From Bacteroidales bacterium (GTDB taxonomy: Bacteria; Bacteroidota; Bacteroidia; Bacteroidales; UBA932): a stretch of 64,000 nucleotides of DNA. Both the position numbers and the translations under genes were made by a program. The notes under the pieces are model-generated. The model was not told where the DNA came from, did no database searches, and saw only the letters and a program-made list of their open reading frames with translations. The DNA is taken from the NCBI GenBank assembly GCA_017546125.1, contig JAFYXO010000022.1, forward strand, positions 1 through 64,000, given 5' to 3'. This document shows, piece after piece, positions 32,382 to 39,844 of this stretch; position 1 is the stretch's first letter, and every line of letters starts with the position of its first letter.

Positions 32382-35300
32382 ACGGTGGAGCAACATAGTA
32401 GCCTTTATCAGGAAGAACCTCACAGCAATACTTGGGGTTCTCTCACTTGTATTCTTCTTCCTGTCGTTTATCCAATACCATTATGAAACCCCAAAGGAGG
32501 AGGCAGAGCAGCTTCAGAAGAGGTTAAACATCAGGATCAGCATAATGGATGAGTATGCAAGGAAAGCCCTTGACACACCATCCGATGAGTGGCCCAATCT
32601 GTTTAATTTCCCGGATGACATGGTGCTGTACAAATATGTATCCGACACTATCCAGTCATGGGCAAACCTCTTCCCAATACACAATGACCTTGTAGACAAA
32701 GTACCTTCCCGCTACATTTTTCATGACCTTGCCAATACGAATCCGTTCAACACCAGGCTTCCATACCTCCACCCTGAGGCTCAATATGTAAACTTGGGCA
32801 ACTGCTGGTATGTGGTAAAGACATACAGTAAGGAGGACACCAAAGTCATAGCAGGCATATTCATCAACTCCGAATACCTCTCCCAGAACAATATCCTCCA
32901 GAATGTTGTAAATGAGAAATTGAAGCTCGATGACCAGTATGAGGTCGTCCCTATAGGAAGGGATGATTCCAATGTGGTATCCACCCGTGACGGCGAACCG
33001 CTATTCTCCATCATCCGCACTGTAAACACATACAACAGTTCACCTTACACTATGTTGAGATGGCTCTCCATCCTCTTCATAGGTTTTGCTTTGTTCTCAT
33101 ACCACTTCAAAACCAGAACCAGCAAATCCCTCCTTATTACCCTATGTTCATTGCTCACATTGAGGGTGGTAGCATTTACCATATCCAAACTCACCTTCCA
33201 GAACATAGAGTTCTTTACCCCTCTGCTTTATGCAGACGGTACACTTTTCAACTCATTGGGAGCCATAATTATAAACCACCTCTTCATGTTTCTGGACATT
33301 CTGGCCATATACATGATGAGGGTATGGATTATCAAGAACATCAAACACTCTTCAGAGGTAGCCAGAAAGATAAAGCTGACCATCGTAACTTTAGCACCCA
33401 TATTTATATTCTGTTACATCCATTTTACACTCAAGTCACTGATCCTGAACTCCAGCATCGACCTTGAGCTATACAATATCCAGGGGATAACCATTTATAC
33501 TATAATATCGTTCTTCTCATATGCGCTCCTTTTCGCCGCATTGCTCCTCTCGCTCCAGTTCGTGGCTCTCTCATACGAGATGAAGCGCAATATATCTTTA
33601 TTTTCCGATAAGGGTATTCTGGTATATCTGATTTTTATATCGATATACAGTGTGGTATGTGTGGCCAATTACGGATTCACCAAAGAGTATGAAAGGAACA
33701 GATCGATCACCAACAAACTTGCAATAGACAGGGATCTCGACCTTGAACTCCATCTCAGGTCTATGGAGAAGCTTATTCAGGATGACCCCATTATCAATCT
33801 GGTCATATCTGTCCCCAATAGTGGAGAACTGATAAAGAGCAGACTTGAAGAGCTCTATTTCTGGAGTATAATCAACAAGTACGACATCCGTATCACAGTC
33901 TGCAAGCCACACGACTTGCTACAGATAGACAGCCACTCCCAGCCAGTGGATTGCTTCACATTCTTCAGAAAAGAGATTGTGGAGAAATATGGATTGCTGC
34001 TCAGTCCACGTTCCAATTTCTACTCCCTCAACAACAACAACAGTTTCATCAACTATTTCGGGCAGTTCACATATATAAAGGATTTCAATCTGTACAATCT
34101 CTATATTGAGATAGACTCCAAGAAGATCAATGAGTCGTTCGGATATCCGAGCGATATGCTAGATTCACGGGCATTGAGCAGACACGACCTGCCAAACATT
34201 TACTCGTATGCCAAATATTATGAGAACAAACTGGTAGCGTACGACGGCAAATACAATTATCCTCTGGTGAATGAGAAGGAGTACAAAGAGAGATATTCAC
34301 ACCACAGATCGAAAGGATATGTCCATTTCGTAAACAAAACATCTCCTGAGGGATTCGTCATAGTATCCAGAAGAACACGTTCTATCATCCCTTATCTGGT
34401 GACATTCTCATATCTTTTCATCTTCTATGCTGCTGTAACTTTCTTCATGTTCAGATTCAAGAGGGATAAAAAGAGGGAGAACAGCAAGAAACACTTCAGA
34501 TCATTCCGTAATAAGATCACTTCATTGATCACATCTTCACTTGTGGTGGCCATTGCCTTCGTGTGTGCAGGAAGTATCATCTTCATTATAAAGGTATTCG
34601 ATGAAAACAATGTCTCCATAATGGAAGATAAACTGAGCTCCATCCAAACCTCCGTATCCGAATTGTGCAAATACGCCAATAACCCACAGGATATCGCGAC
34701 AATGGAGATTGTAACCGAACTTAAGGATATTGCCCTCAACACCCAGATCGATATAAACCTTTACAACCCTTCAGGCAAACTCATCACATCTACAAAAGAT
34801 GAGGTGTTCAGCCAATATTTGCTGAGTACCCGTATCAATCCGAAGGCATACAAGGCTCTACTGCTCAACAACGAGAAGCAATTGATCGAAAAAGAGAAGA
34901 TTGCATCATTGGAATACTTCTCACTATATGCTCCGATATTCAATATCAATGGTAAGTTCATTGCCATATTGAATATTCCATATTTCCTGGACACTTCTCA
35001 GGTTAAGGAGGATGCTACCCCTATCATTGCCACCATAATAAACCTCTTCCTATTGCTGATTCTGGCTTCACTTGCAGTAAGCAGTGTTTTGTCGAACTCT
35101 ATTGCCAAACCGGTAGTTATGATCAGTAAAAAGATGCAGGAGCTCGATATTACCCAGAAAGGGGAACATATTTCGTATAGCGGAAACGACGAGCTTGCTG
35201 CACTTGTAAACGCATACAACAATATGGTGGACGACCTCGATGAAAGTACCCGCAAACTCGCCGAGACCGAAAGGGAGCAGGCTTGGAAAGAGATGGCGAG

Positions 35301-35946
35301 ACATATTGCCCACGAGATCAAGAATCCTCTAACCCCGATGCAGCTTACCATCCAGCACCTGGTAAGGTTAAAACAGCAGGATGTTCCGAACTGGGAGGAG
35401 AAATTCTACGCAGCATCATCTTCTCTGCTTGAGCAGATAAATATATTGTCGCAGACAGCTTCCGAGTTCTCAAGCTTCGCAAAATTCTACAATGAGGACA
35501 GCAGGGTCTTCGATTTGAAGGGGCTCATCCAGGACCAGCTCCTATTCTTCGACAATAGGGACAATATCAGGTTTGAGTTTGTGACTTCACTTGACCAGGC
35601 AGATGTATTGGCGAAAAAGGATCAGATAACCAGGGTGCTTGTCAACTTGATAAGCAATGCCATTCAGGCTTTGGAAGCTCTCGATGGAGGTACCATCAGA
35701 GTATCCCTTGCCTCAACCGGCAGTTCATACTCAGTATCTATTGAAGATAATGGCGAAGGTGTTAAAGAGGAGAACTTGTATAAATTATTCAAGCCCAACT
35801 TTACCACCAAAAGCAGCGGTACAGGATTGGGCTTGGCTATATGTAAAAGTATTATAGATCAGAGCAATGGTGAGATCTCTTACAAGAGATCCGATCTGGG
35901 GGGTGCCAATTTCTCGTTCACCCTCCCTATCTATCAGCAGGGATAG
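32374..35946 (+). CDS. Large NtrY-like sensor histidine kinase
   Basis: 1190 residues. One N-terminal membrane helix (about 15-32) precedes an extracytoplasmic domain. A block of about six helices (about 228-425) follows, then a second sensor region, a helix near 680-700, another near 725-745, a PAS/Cache-like extracytoplasmic loop and a helix near 885. HAMP (about 895-945) leads into a HisKA domain with 'HIAHEIKNPLTP' (phospho-His980), the NtrY/NtrB subtype. The ATPase domain has the N box 'NLISNAIQAL', G1 'DNGEGV' and G2 'GTGLGLAI'. The convergent gene is an NtrC-type regulator overlapping by 20 bp, its probable partner. The signal sensed is unknown. Confidence 0.92.
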   Translation: MNKRWSNIVAFIRKNLTAILGVLSLVFFFLSFIQYHYETPKEEAEQLQKRLNIRISIMDEYARKALDTPSDEWPNLFNFPDDMVLYKYVSDTIQSWANLFPIHNDLVDKVPSRYIFHDLANTNPFNTRLPYLHPEAQYVNLGNCWYVVKTYSKEDTKVIAGIFINSEYLSQNNILQNVVNEKLKLDDQYEVVPIGRDDSNVVSTRDGEPLFSIIRTVNTYNSSPYTMLRWLSILFIGFALFSYHFKTRTSKSLLITLCSLLTLRVVAFTISKLTFQNIEFFTPLLYADGTLFNSLGAIIINHLFMFLDILAIYMMRVWIIKNIKHSSEVARKIKLTIVTLAPIFIFCYIHFTLKSLILNSSIDLELYNIQGITIYTIISFFSYALLFAALLLSLQFVALSYEMKRNISLFSDKGILVYLIFISIYSVVCVANYGFTKEYERNRSITNKLAIDRDLDLELHLRSMEKLIQDDPIINLVISVPNSGELIKSRLEELYFWSIINKYDIRITVCKPHDLLQIDSHSQPVDCFTFFRKEIVEKYGLLLSPRSNFYSLNNNNSFINYFGQFTYIKDFNLYNLYIEIDSKKINESFGYPSDMLDSRALSRHDLPNIYSYAKYYENKLVAYDGKYNYPLVNEKEYKERYSHHRSKGYVHFVNKTSPEGFVIVSRRTRSIIPYLVTFSYLFIFYAAVTFFMFRFKRDKKRENSKKHFRSFRNKITSLITSSLVVAIAFVCAGSIIFIIKVFDENNVSIMEDKLSSIQTSVSELCKYANNPQDIATMEIVTELKDIALNTQIDINLYNPSGKLITSTKDEVFSQYLLSTRINPKAYKALLLNNEKQLIEKEKIASLEYFSLYAPIFNINGKFIAILNIPYFLDTSQVKEDATPIIATIINLFLLLILASLAVSSVLSNSIAKPVVMISKKMQELDITQKGEHISYSGNDELAALVNAYNNMVDDLDESTRKLAETEREQAWKEMARHIAHEIKNPLTPMQLTIQHLVRLKQQDVPNWEEKFYAASSSLLEQINILSQTASEFSSFAKFYNEDSRVFDLKGLIQDQLLFFDNRDNIRFEFVTSLDQADVLAKKDQITRVLVNLISNAIQALEALDGGTIRVSLASTGSSYSVSIEDNGEGVKEENLYKLFKPNFTTKSSGTGLGLAICKSIIDQSNGEISYKRSDLGGANFSFTLPIYQQG

Positions 35947-37090
35947 CGTAAGTGATGACATCATCTCTGGTGATGACACCATTAGAGAGGATAAGGAGAC
36001 GTTCCACGACGTTACGGAGCTCTCTGATATTTCCGCTCCATCCGTATTGCATCAACTCCTCCACTGCATCCTTTTCGATCTTCATCACCGGTTTTCCGTT
36101 TTCTGCAGATATCTGTTTGATGAAGTGGTTTACTAGTAGTGGTATATCCTCTTTTCTGTCTGCCAAGGATGGAAGGTGTATTATGATGACGCTGAGTCGG
36201 TGGTAAAGGTCCTCACGGAATGTCCCTTTAGCTATCTCCTCTTTGAGGTTTTTGTTGGTAGCTGCCACTACCCTTACATCCACCTCTATATCCTTATCAC
36301 TACCCACTCTGGTGAGTTTGTGTTCCTGAAGTACCCTGAGAACTTTTGCTTGGGCAGCCAGACTCATATCACCTATCTCATCCAGGAATAGTGTACCACC
36401 ATTGGCTTGTTCGAATTTTCCTTTGTGCTGTTTGATGGCTGATGTAAATGCACCTTTCTCGTGGCCGAAAAGTTCACTTTCGATAAGTTCACTTGGGATC
36501 GCTGCACAGTTCACCTCGATGAATGGTGCCGACACCCTGTTGCTCAATTCGTGCAGCCATCTTGCCACCAGTTCCTTACCTGTACCGTTTGAACCGGTTA
36601 TCAATACCCTGGCATCTGTTGGTGCGACCCTCTCTATCATCCCTTTGACTTTGGTGATGGATGCTGAGTCACCCACGATCTCCTGTACCTTGGAGATTTT
36701 TCTCTTCAGTGTCTTGGTCTCTTTTACAAGTTCGGTCTTGTCTGTGGCATTCTTGAGTGTGATGAGGATTCTGTTCAGATCCAAAGGTTTCTGGATGAAA
36801 TCGTACGCACCTTTCTTGATACAGTCTACTGCTGTATCGATGTCACCGTGTCCGGACATCATGATGATAGTAGATTCGCACCCACCCTGCACAAGTTTGT
36901 CCAACAACTCTTTTCCATCCATATTGGGCATCTTGATGTCACAGAATATTGCGTCAAACTGTGATGCCTGGGCTTTTTCTACCCCTTCTGCACCATCTGA
37001 CGCCAAAGTGATTTCATGACCTTCAAATTCCAGAATCTCCTTGAGGGTATTCCTGATACTCCTCTCATCATCAACAACAAGTATTTTCAT
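35927..37090 (-). CDS. NtrC-like response regulator, no HTH domain, GAFTSA loop
   Basis: 387 residues. The receiver domain has the acidic pair Asp7/Asp8, phospho-acceptor Asp51 and 'KPLD' (about 102-105). The AAA+ domain has Walker A 'GSNGTGKE' (canonically GESGTGKE), Walker B 'GTLFLDEIGDM' and arginine-finger region 'FREDLYHRLSV'. The sigma54-contact loop reads GAFTSA (213-218), not GAFTGA, and the protein stops 15-20 residues after the AAA+ lid ('IRELRNVVERLL'), so the Fis-type HTH is absent. It may act on sigma54 promoters without site-specific DNA binding, or through other contacts. Its 3' end overlaps the kinase gene tail to tail. Confidence 0.92.
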   Translation of the reverse strand: MKILVVDDERSIRNTLKEILEFEGHEITLASDGAEGVEKAQASQFDAIFCDIKMPNMDGKELLDKLVQGGCESTIIMMSGHGDIDTAVDCIKKGAYDFIQKPLDLNRILITLKNATDKTELVKETKTLKRKISKVQEIVGDSASITKVKGMIERVAPTDARVLITGSNGTGKELVARWLHELSNRVSAPFIEVNCAAIPSELIESELFGHEKGAFTSAIKQHKGKFEQANGGTLFLDEIGDMSLAAQAKVLRVLQEHKLTRVGSDKDIEVDVRVVAATNKNLKEEIAKGTFREDLYHRLSVIIIHLPSLADRKEDIPLLVNHFIKQISAENGKPVMKIEKDAVEELMQYGWSGNIRELRNVVERLLILSNGVITRDDVITYAIPADR

Positions 37091-37109
37091 AGCGATAAAT
37101 TTATTCTAC

Positions 37110-37117
37110 AAAGATAA
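37110..37117 (-). promoter_or_regulatory. -7 box of the NtrC-like gene
   Basis: TATCTTTG on the minus strand (37117-37110) fits TAnnTTTG and lies 19 bp before the ATG at 37090. Confidence 0.55.
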
Positions 37118-37165
37118 GACAGAAAAACCAATCCACATACTCCCTACAAAATATAAGCCACACTC

Positions 37166-37179
37166 CCGCTGCACATAGA
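37166..37179. repeat. 14-bp direct repeat, left copy
   Basis: ccgctgcacataga occurs here and again at 37620-37633. The right copy is also half of a 10-bp inverted repeat with 37700-37709. Function unknown; together they frame about 450 bp of non-genic sequence. Confidence 0.45.
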
Positions 37180-37213
37180 GATGCAAGCTTACGTGTATAA
37201 CAGATTATTGGTA

Positions 37214-37233
37214 ATAAAAAAGCCGAAAGGGCT
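37214..37233 (-). terminator. Rho-independent terminator, minus strand
   Basis: On the minus strand, AGCC CTTTC GGCT is followed by six T. It could end the small transcription unit predicted at 37555-37214. Confidence 0.6.
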
Positions 37234-37287
37234 GTTAGCAAAACATTGTTAGAGATATGTAACTATATACTCCCAATACATAGATAC

Positions 37288-37392
37288 TTACCTACCTTTT
37301 AAAGCACGAATGAATACATTGACTTTAAAAAGTTTTGGCATGCCAATTTTGACCGTCAGCCGAAAGTCTAGAGAAAATGTTCTTATATGCAT
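37288..37392 (-). CDS. Possible 34-residue basic peptide
   Basis: The ATG at 37392 opens 34 codons to TAA at 37290-37288. The product is strongly basic (nine Arg/Lys against one Asp) and has an alternating hydrophobic pattern (for example 'FSLDFRLTVKIGMPKLFKV'). It lies between a hairpin-bearing leader (37473-37509) and a terminator (37214-37233) on the same strand, downstream of a promoter-like box. No family recognised; it may also be chance. Confidence 0.25.
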   Translation of the reverse strand: MHIRTFSLDFRLTVKIGMPKLFKVNVFIRALKGR

Positions 37393-37470
37393 GATTCTAT
37401 TATTACTTCTTGTAGAACATTTCTTGAACTATCGCGCCTCCTACATCAGTACACCCCTTCGGCTAACTTT

Positions 37471-37539
37471 CTAAAAAAACAGGCATCTATTTGGGAGATA
37501 GACACCTGTAGTTTGGATAGAAGTAATATCCTCATGCAT
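37471..37539 (-). CDS. Possible 22-codon leader peptide overlapping a terminator hairpin
   Basis: The ATG at 37539 lies 8 bp after the -7 box at 37548-37555 and opens 22 codons ending in TAG at 37473-37471. The hairpin with T-tract (37473-37509) lies within its second half. This is the geometry of transcription attenuation by a translated leader. Coding is not supported by any homology. Confidence 0.25.
   Translation of the reverse strand: MHEDITSIQTTGVYLPNRCLFF
37473..37509 (-). terminator. Terminator-like hairpin with T7, minus strand
   Basis: Arms 37498-37509 and 37479-37490 pair at 10 of 12 positions, the other two being G-T or A-C mismatches. Seven T follow on the minus strand (37479-37473). 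It lies about 40-70 nt after a predicted transcription start. Confidence 0.6.
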
Positions 37540-37547
37540 TTATGACG

Positions 37548-37555
37548 CAAATGTA
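37548..37555 (-). promoter_or_regulatory. -7-like box of a small minus-strand unit
   Basis: TACATTTG on the minus strand (37555-37548) fits TAnnTTTG. A T-rich TTTTTTAG stretch lies roughly 20 bp upstream. The unit would contain the leader hairpin, the 34-codon ORF and the terminator at 37214-37233. Confidence 0.4.
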
Positions 37556-37619
37556 TAACTTTATCTATAAACTAAAAAACATTTCATACAATTTTTTGAT
37601 ACACACGATAATATCACAT

Positions 37620-37709
37620 CCGCTGCACATAGACGCTCACTCAGAGTGGGTGTTTGCTACTCATTTCGCTTTACGCAAAACCCACATTCGTTCGCTTGCT
37701 CTATGTGCA
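37620..37709. repeat. Inverted-repeat element with nested stem
   Basis: tgcacataga (37624-37633) is the exact reverse complement of 37700-37709. Inside, gtgggtgtttgc near 37647 can pair with gcaaaacccac near 37675-37685. The left 14 bp (37620-37633) repeat 37166-37179. The whole could fold as a large hairpin. It may be a remnant of a small mobile element or an RNA structure. The rest of 37710-38064 has no convincing gene apart from the items listed. Confidence 0.45.
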
Positions 37710-37785
37710 TCGGAGGGATTTTATTTTTCAGATTTTCCTAGTCCATATGTAACTCCAACTAGCCGGACCGGGTATGTGTACCAGA

Positions 37786-37834
37786 GGGGCTTGCAGAGAG
37801 GGGTGATGCGCACAAGCCCCAGTTGCAACTGGGG
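37786..37834 (+). other. Two mutually exclusive stem-loops
   Basis: ggggcttg (37786-37793) pairs perfectly with caagcccc (37813-37820). The same cccc also belongs to an 18-bp perfect palindrome at 37817-37834 (ccccagttg/caactgggg). Only one of the two can form at a time. No T-tract follows. Function unknown. Confidence 0.4.
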
Positions 37835-37916
37835 TATAGACCACCACTACCCCCCAGAAGGCATTTATAGGCACATCTGCGGTCTGAGCAGTTGGCTTTA
37901 CAACAAATTTTCAGGG

Positions 37917-38024
37917 ATGAATAATGGAAAACCCGATGACTTCAGTGAAGAGGATCGTCAGACATTAAAGTTCGCCCTTCTAGATATTTCAAAAAAATTG
38001 ACTGATATTGCAGAGAAATTATAA
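37917..38024 (+). CDS. Possible 35-residue acidic/helical peptide
   Basis: ATG 37917 to TAA 38024 reads 35 codons: 'MNNGKPDDFSEEDRQTLKF' and then an amphipathic helix ending 'LDISKKLTDIAEKL'. The composition looks protein-like (heptad-like spacing of Leu/Ile, charged surface). The frame is open further upstream but passes through the stem-loops, where the codons look random. It could be a small gene or the tail of a decayed one. No family recognised. Confidence 0.3.
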   Translation: MNNGKPDDFSEEDRQTLKFALLDISKKLTDIAEKL

Positions 38025-38064
38025 ATCAGACTCCTTTTTACAAGACATTCTGCTTTCGAATTTC

Positions 38065-38072
38065 TACCTTTG
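38065..38072 (+). promoter_or_regulatory. -7-like box upstream of the palindrome
   Basis: TACCTTTG fits TAnnTTTG and is preceded by tttc, the same context as the box at 38192. It lies 26 bp before the 21-bp palindrome at 38099-38119. It could drive a longer cmk transcript or a short leader ORF (ATG 38121, 17 codons). Confidence 0.4.
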
Positions 38073-38098
38073 AGGTATAAACAACAACTCATTGCTAC

Positions 38099-38119
38099 GT
38101 GGGGACAATTTGTCCCCAC
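38099..38119. promoter_or_regulatory. 21-bp perfect palindrome (operator candidate)
   Basis: GTGGGGACA (38099-38107), three bases, and TGTCCCCAC (38111-38119) form a perfect inverted repeat with no T-tract. This is the form of a dimeric repressor operator. It lies between two -7-like boxes upstream of cmk. No regulator gene is adjacent. Confidence 0.45.
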
Positions 38120-38191
38120 CATGAAAACATTAGGTTGTTCAGCACATCCACATACACCTGTTTGCCAAGCATAAAATACAGAGAATTTTTC

Positions 38192-38199
38192 TACCTTTG
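38192..38199 (+). promoter_or_regulatory. -7 box of cmk
   Basis: TACCTTTG fits TAnnTTTG and ends 7 bp before the cmk ATG (38207), so the message would be leaderless or nearly so. A TTTG at 38161-38164 is 27 bp upstream, somewhat far for a -33 element. Confidence 0.5.
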
Positions 38200-38206
38200 T
38201 ATCCAA

Positions 38207-38896
38207 ATGGATACACAAAAAATTATCATAGCTATTGATGGCTACTCTTCGACCGGGAAGAGTACTTTCGCCAAGCTTGTGGCGGCGAAGTTGGGTTATG
38301 TCTATATCGACACTGGAGCTCTGTATAGGGCCATGACCTTATGTGCCATCAAGAATGGCATTATCGACCACGAGAACAATATCGACCACGATCTGCTACA
38401 GAGAACTCTCCCAAATACCGTTGTCGAATTCCGCCCTACAGGTGAGAATGGGAAAAGTGAGACATATCTCAATGGCGAGAATGTGGAGAAAGAGATTCGC
38501 GGACTGGAGATTGCGAATAAGGTGAGCCACATTGCGGCAGTACCTGCAGTAAGAAATTTCGTAGATTCAATGCTCAGGGTCTATGGTGAGAAAAAGGGTG
38601 TGGTTATGGATGGCCGCGATATCGGAACTGCGGTATTTCCAAATGCCGAGCTGAAAATCTTCATGACTGCCGATCCTAAGATCAGGGCAGAGAGGAGGTA
38701 TAAGGAGATGGTGGAGAAGGGTGAAAACCCAAATATGGAGGATGTCCTCAAAAACCTTCTGGAGCGTGACAACATAGATACACACCGTGAGACAGCTCCC
38801 CTTACACAAGCCCCGGATGCAGTCCTTCTGGACAACAGTCACATGACTCTGGAGGAGCAAATGGAGTGGGTTCTCAATATCCTCAGCAAGCTATGA
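38207..38896 (+). CDS. cmk: Cytidylate kinase
   Basis: 229 residues from ATG 38207 ('MDTQKIIIAIDGYSSTGKST'). The frame is open upstream to 38099, but the family begins just before the P-loop and the -7 box lies at 38192-38199, so the shorter start is chosen. P-loop 'DGYSSTGKST', 'YIDTGALYRAMT', the CMP-binding 'VVMDGRDIGTAVFP' and 'RDNIDTHRETAPL' are all present. It phosphorylates CMP and dCMP. Its stop overlaps ispH by 4 bp (ATGA). Confidence 0.96.
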   Translation: MDTQKIIIAIDGYSSTGKSTFAKLVAAKLGYVYIDTGALYRAMTLCAIKNGIIDHENNIDHDLLQRTLPNTVVEFRPTGENGKSETYLNGENVEKEIRGLEIANKVSHIAAVPAVRNFVDSMLRVYGEKKGVVMDGRDIGTAVFPNAELKIFMTADPKIRAERRYKEMVEKGENPNMEDVLKNLLERDNIDTHRETAPLTQAPDAVLLDNSHMTLEEQMEWVLNILSKL

Positions 38897-39780
38897 GAGT
38901 AGAAATTGACCAACATTCAGGGTGTTGCAATGGTGTCAGACGCGCCATAGAACAGGCAGAGCAGGTTCTCTCCCAAAATGGCGCACTCTATTCGCTCGGA
39001 GCTATCGTCCACAACGAAACAGAGATGGACCGCCTCCGTCAGAAAGGGCTTTCGACCATCGGCTACGAAGATCTCAAAAACCTCCAAAACACCGTAGTGC
39101 TCTTCCGTGCACACGGAGAGCCACCTGCCGTTTACGATATCGCCAGAGGCAATAATATTGAGATTATCGATTGCACTTGTCCTGTAGTGCTTCAACTTCA
39201 GAAGAGAATAGCATCCACATATCGCGAGATATCGCCACTTGGAGGCCAAATCGTCATATTCGGCAAAAAAGGTCATGCAGAGGTCAATGGTCTCGTTGGT
39301 CAAGTGGATGGCAATGCCCTCGTAGTGGAGAAAGTGGATGATATCCTCCAGATCCTGTCAGAAGGGAGAATCGACCCCACCAGACCCATTGCCCTATTTT
39401 CCCAAACCACCAAAGACCCGGATCAGTTCACTAGACTTGGACTACTTTTGAGAGAGGCTGTCACCAATGCCTGCGGCAACGATTCCCATCTCTCCATCTT
39501 CAATACCATTTGCCGTCAGGTCTCTTCACGCCACCCGAACCTTATTGAGTTTGCAAAGGGGCATACCGCCATCATCTTCGTCTGTGGAAAGGAGAGTTCG
39601 AACGGAAAGATCCTCTCCCAACTGTGCGCAAGCGTGAACCCCCGCACATACTCAGTGGAACACCATAATGAGATAGACCCTCAATGGTTTAGCCCGGACG
39701 ACTTCGTAGGAATATGCGGTGCTACATCTACCCCAAAATGGCAGCTTGAAGAGGTGGCAAATTATCTCAAGAATTTATAG
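38893..39780 (+). CDS. ispH: 4-hydroxy-3-methylbut-2-enyl diphosphate reductase
   Basis: 295 residues from ATG 38893, which overlaps the cmk stop; an upstream in-frame start inside cmk (38866) is rejected. It is an iron-sulfur enzyme, the last step of the MEP isoprenoid pathway. Cluster cysteines are seen in 'HSGCCNGV' (11/12), 'DCTCPVV' (about 97) and a third in the C-terminal half ('NTICRQV'). Other family blocks are 'YSLGAIVHNETEMDRL' and 'FRAHGEPP'. The cmk-ispH pairing is frequent in Bacteroidetes and in some other bacteria. Confidence 0.95.
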   Translation: MRVEIDQHSGCCNGVRRAIEQAEQVLSQNGALYSLGAIVHNETEMDRLRQKGLSTIGYEDLKNLQNTVVLFRAHGEPPAVYDIARGNNIEIIDCTCPVVLQLQKRIASTYREISPLGGQIVIFGKKGHAEVNGLVGQVDGNALVVEKVDDILQILSEGRIDPTRPIALFSQTTKDPDQFTRLGLLLREAVTNACGNDSHLSIFNTICRQVSSRHPNLIEFAKGHTAIIFVCGKESSNGKILSQLCASVNPRTYSVEHHNEIDPQWFSPDDFVGICGATSTPKWQLEEVANYLKNL

Positions 39781-39798
39781 TGTTCTCCAATTTTTGTA

Positions 39799-39806
39799 TA
39801 TCTTTG
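39799..39806 (+). promoter_or_regulatory. -7 box of efp
   Basis: TATCTTTG fits TAnnTTTG. The efp ATG is 38 bp downstream, leaving a short A/T-rich leader (aaattaaataaacaataa), which in Bacteroidetes often replaces a Shine-Dalgarno sequence at highly expressed genes. Confidence 0.6.
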
Positions 39807-39844
39807 CGCCCAAATCGAAATTAAATAAACAATAATTATATTTT

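Noticed and set aside
36402-37019. 205-codon plus-strand frame opposite the NtrC-like gene
   Set aside because: Long but antisense to conserved receiver and AAA+ motifs; its translation is Ser/Leu rich, typical of a shadow frame.
37214-37555. 6S RNA, tmRNA or RNase P RNA
   Set aside because: The conserved core sequences of tmRNA and RNase P RNA are absent, and no long 6S-like hairpin with a central bubble could be drawn.
37542-37916. Upstream part of a 160-codon plus-strand frame
   Set aside because: It passes through inverted repeats and competing stem-loops, and the translation looks random; only the last 35 codons look protein-like and are listed at low confidence.
38121-38174. 17-codon ORF after the palindrome (three His)
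   Set aside because: Too short, with no attenuator hairpin after it and no His pathway gene nearby; leader-peptide status is not supported.
37958-38218. 86-codon minus-strand frame across the cmk promoter region
   Set aside because: It covers the 21-bp palindrome and two -7-like boxes and has no recognisable features.
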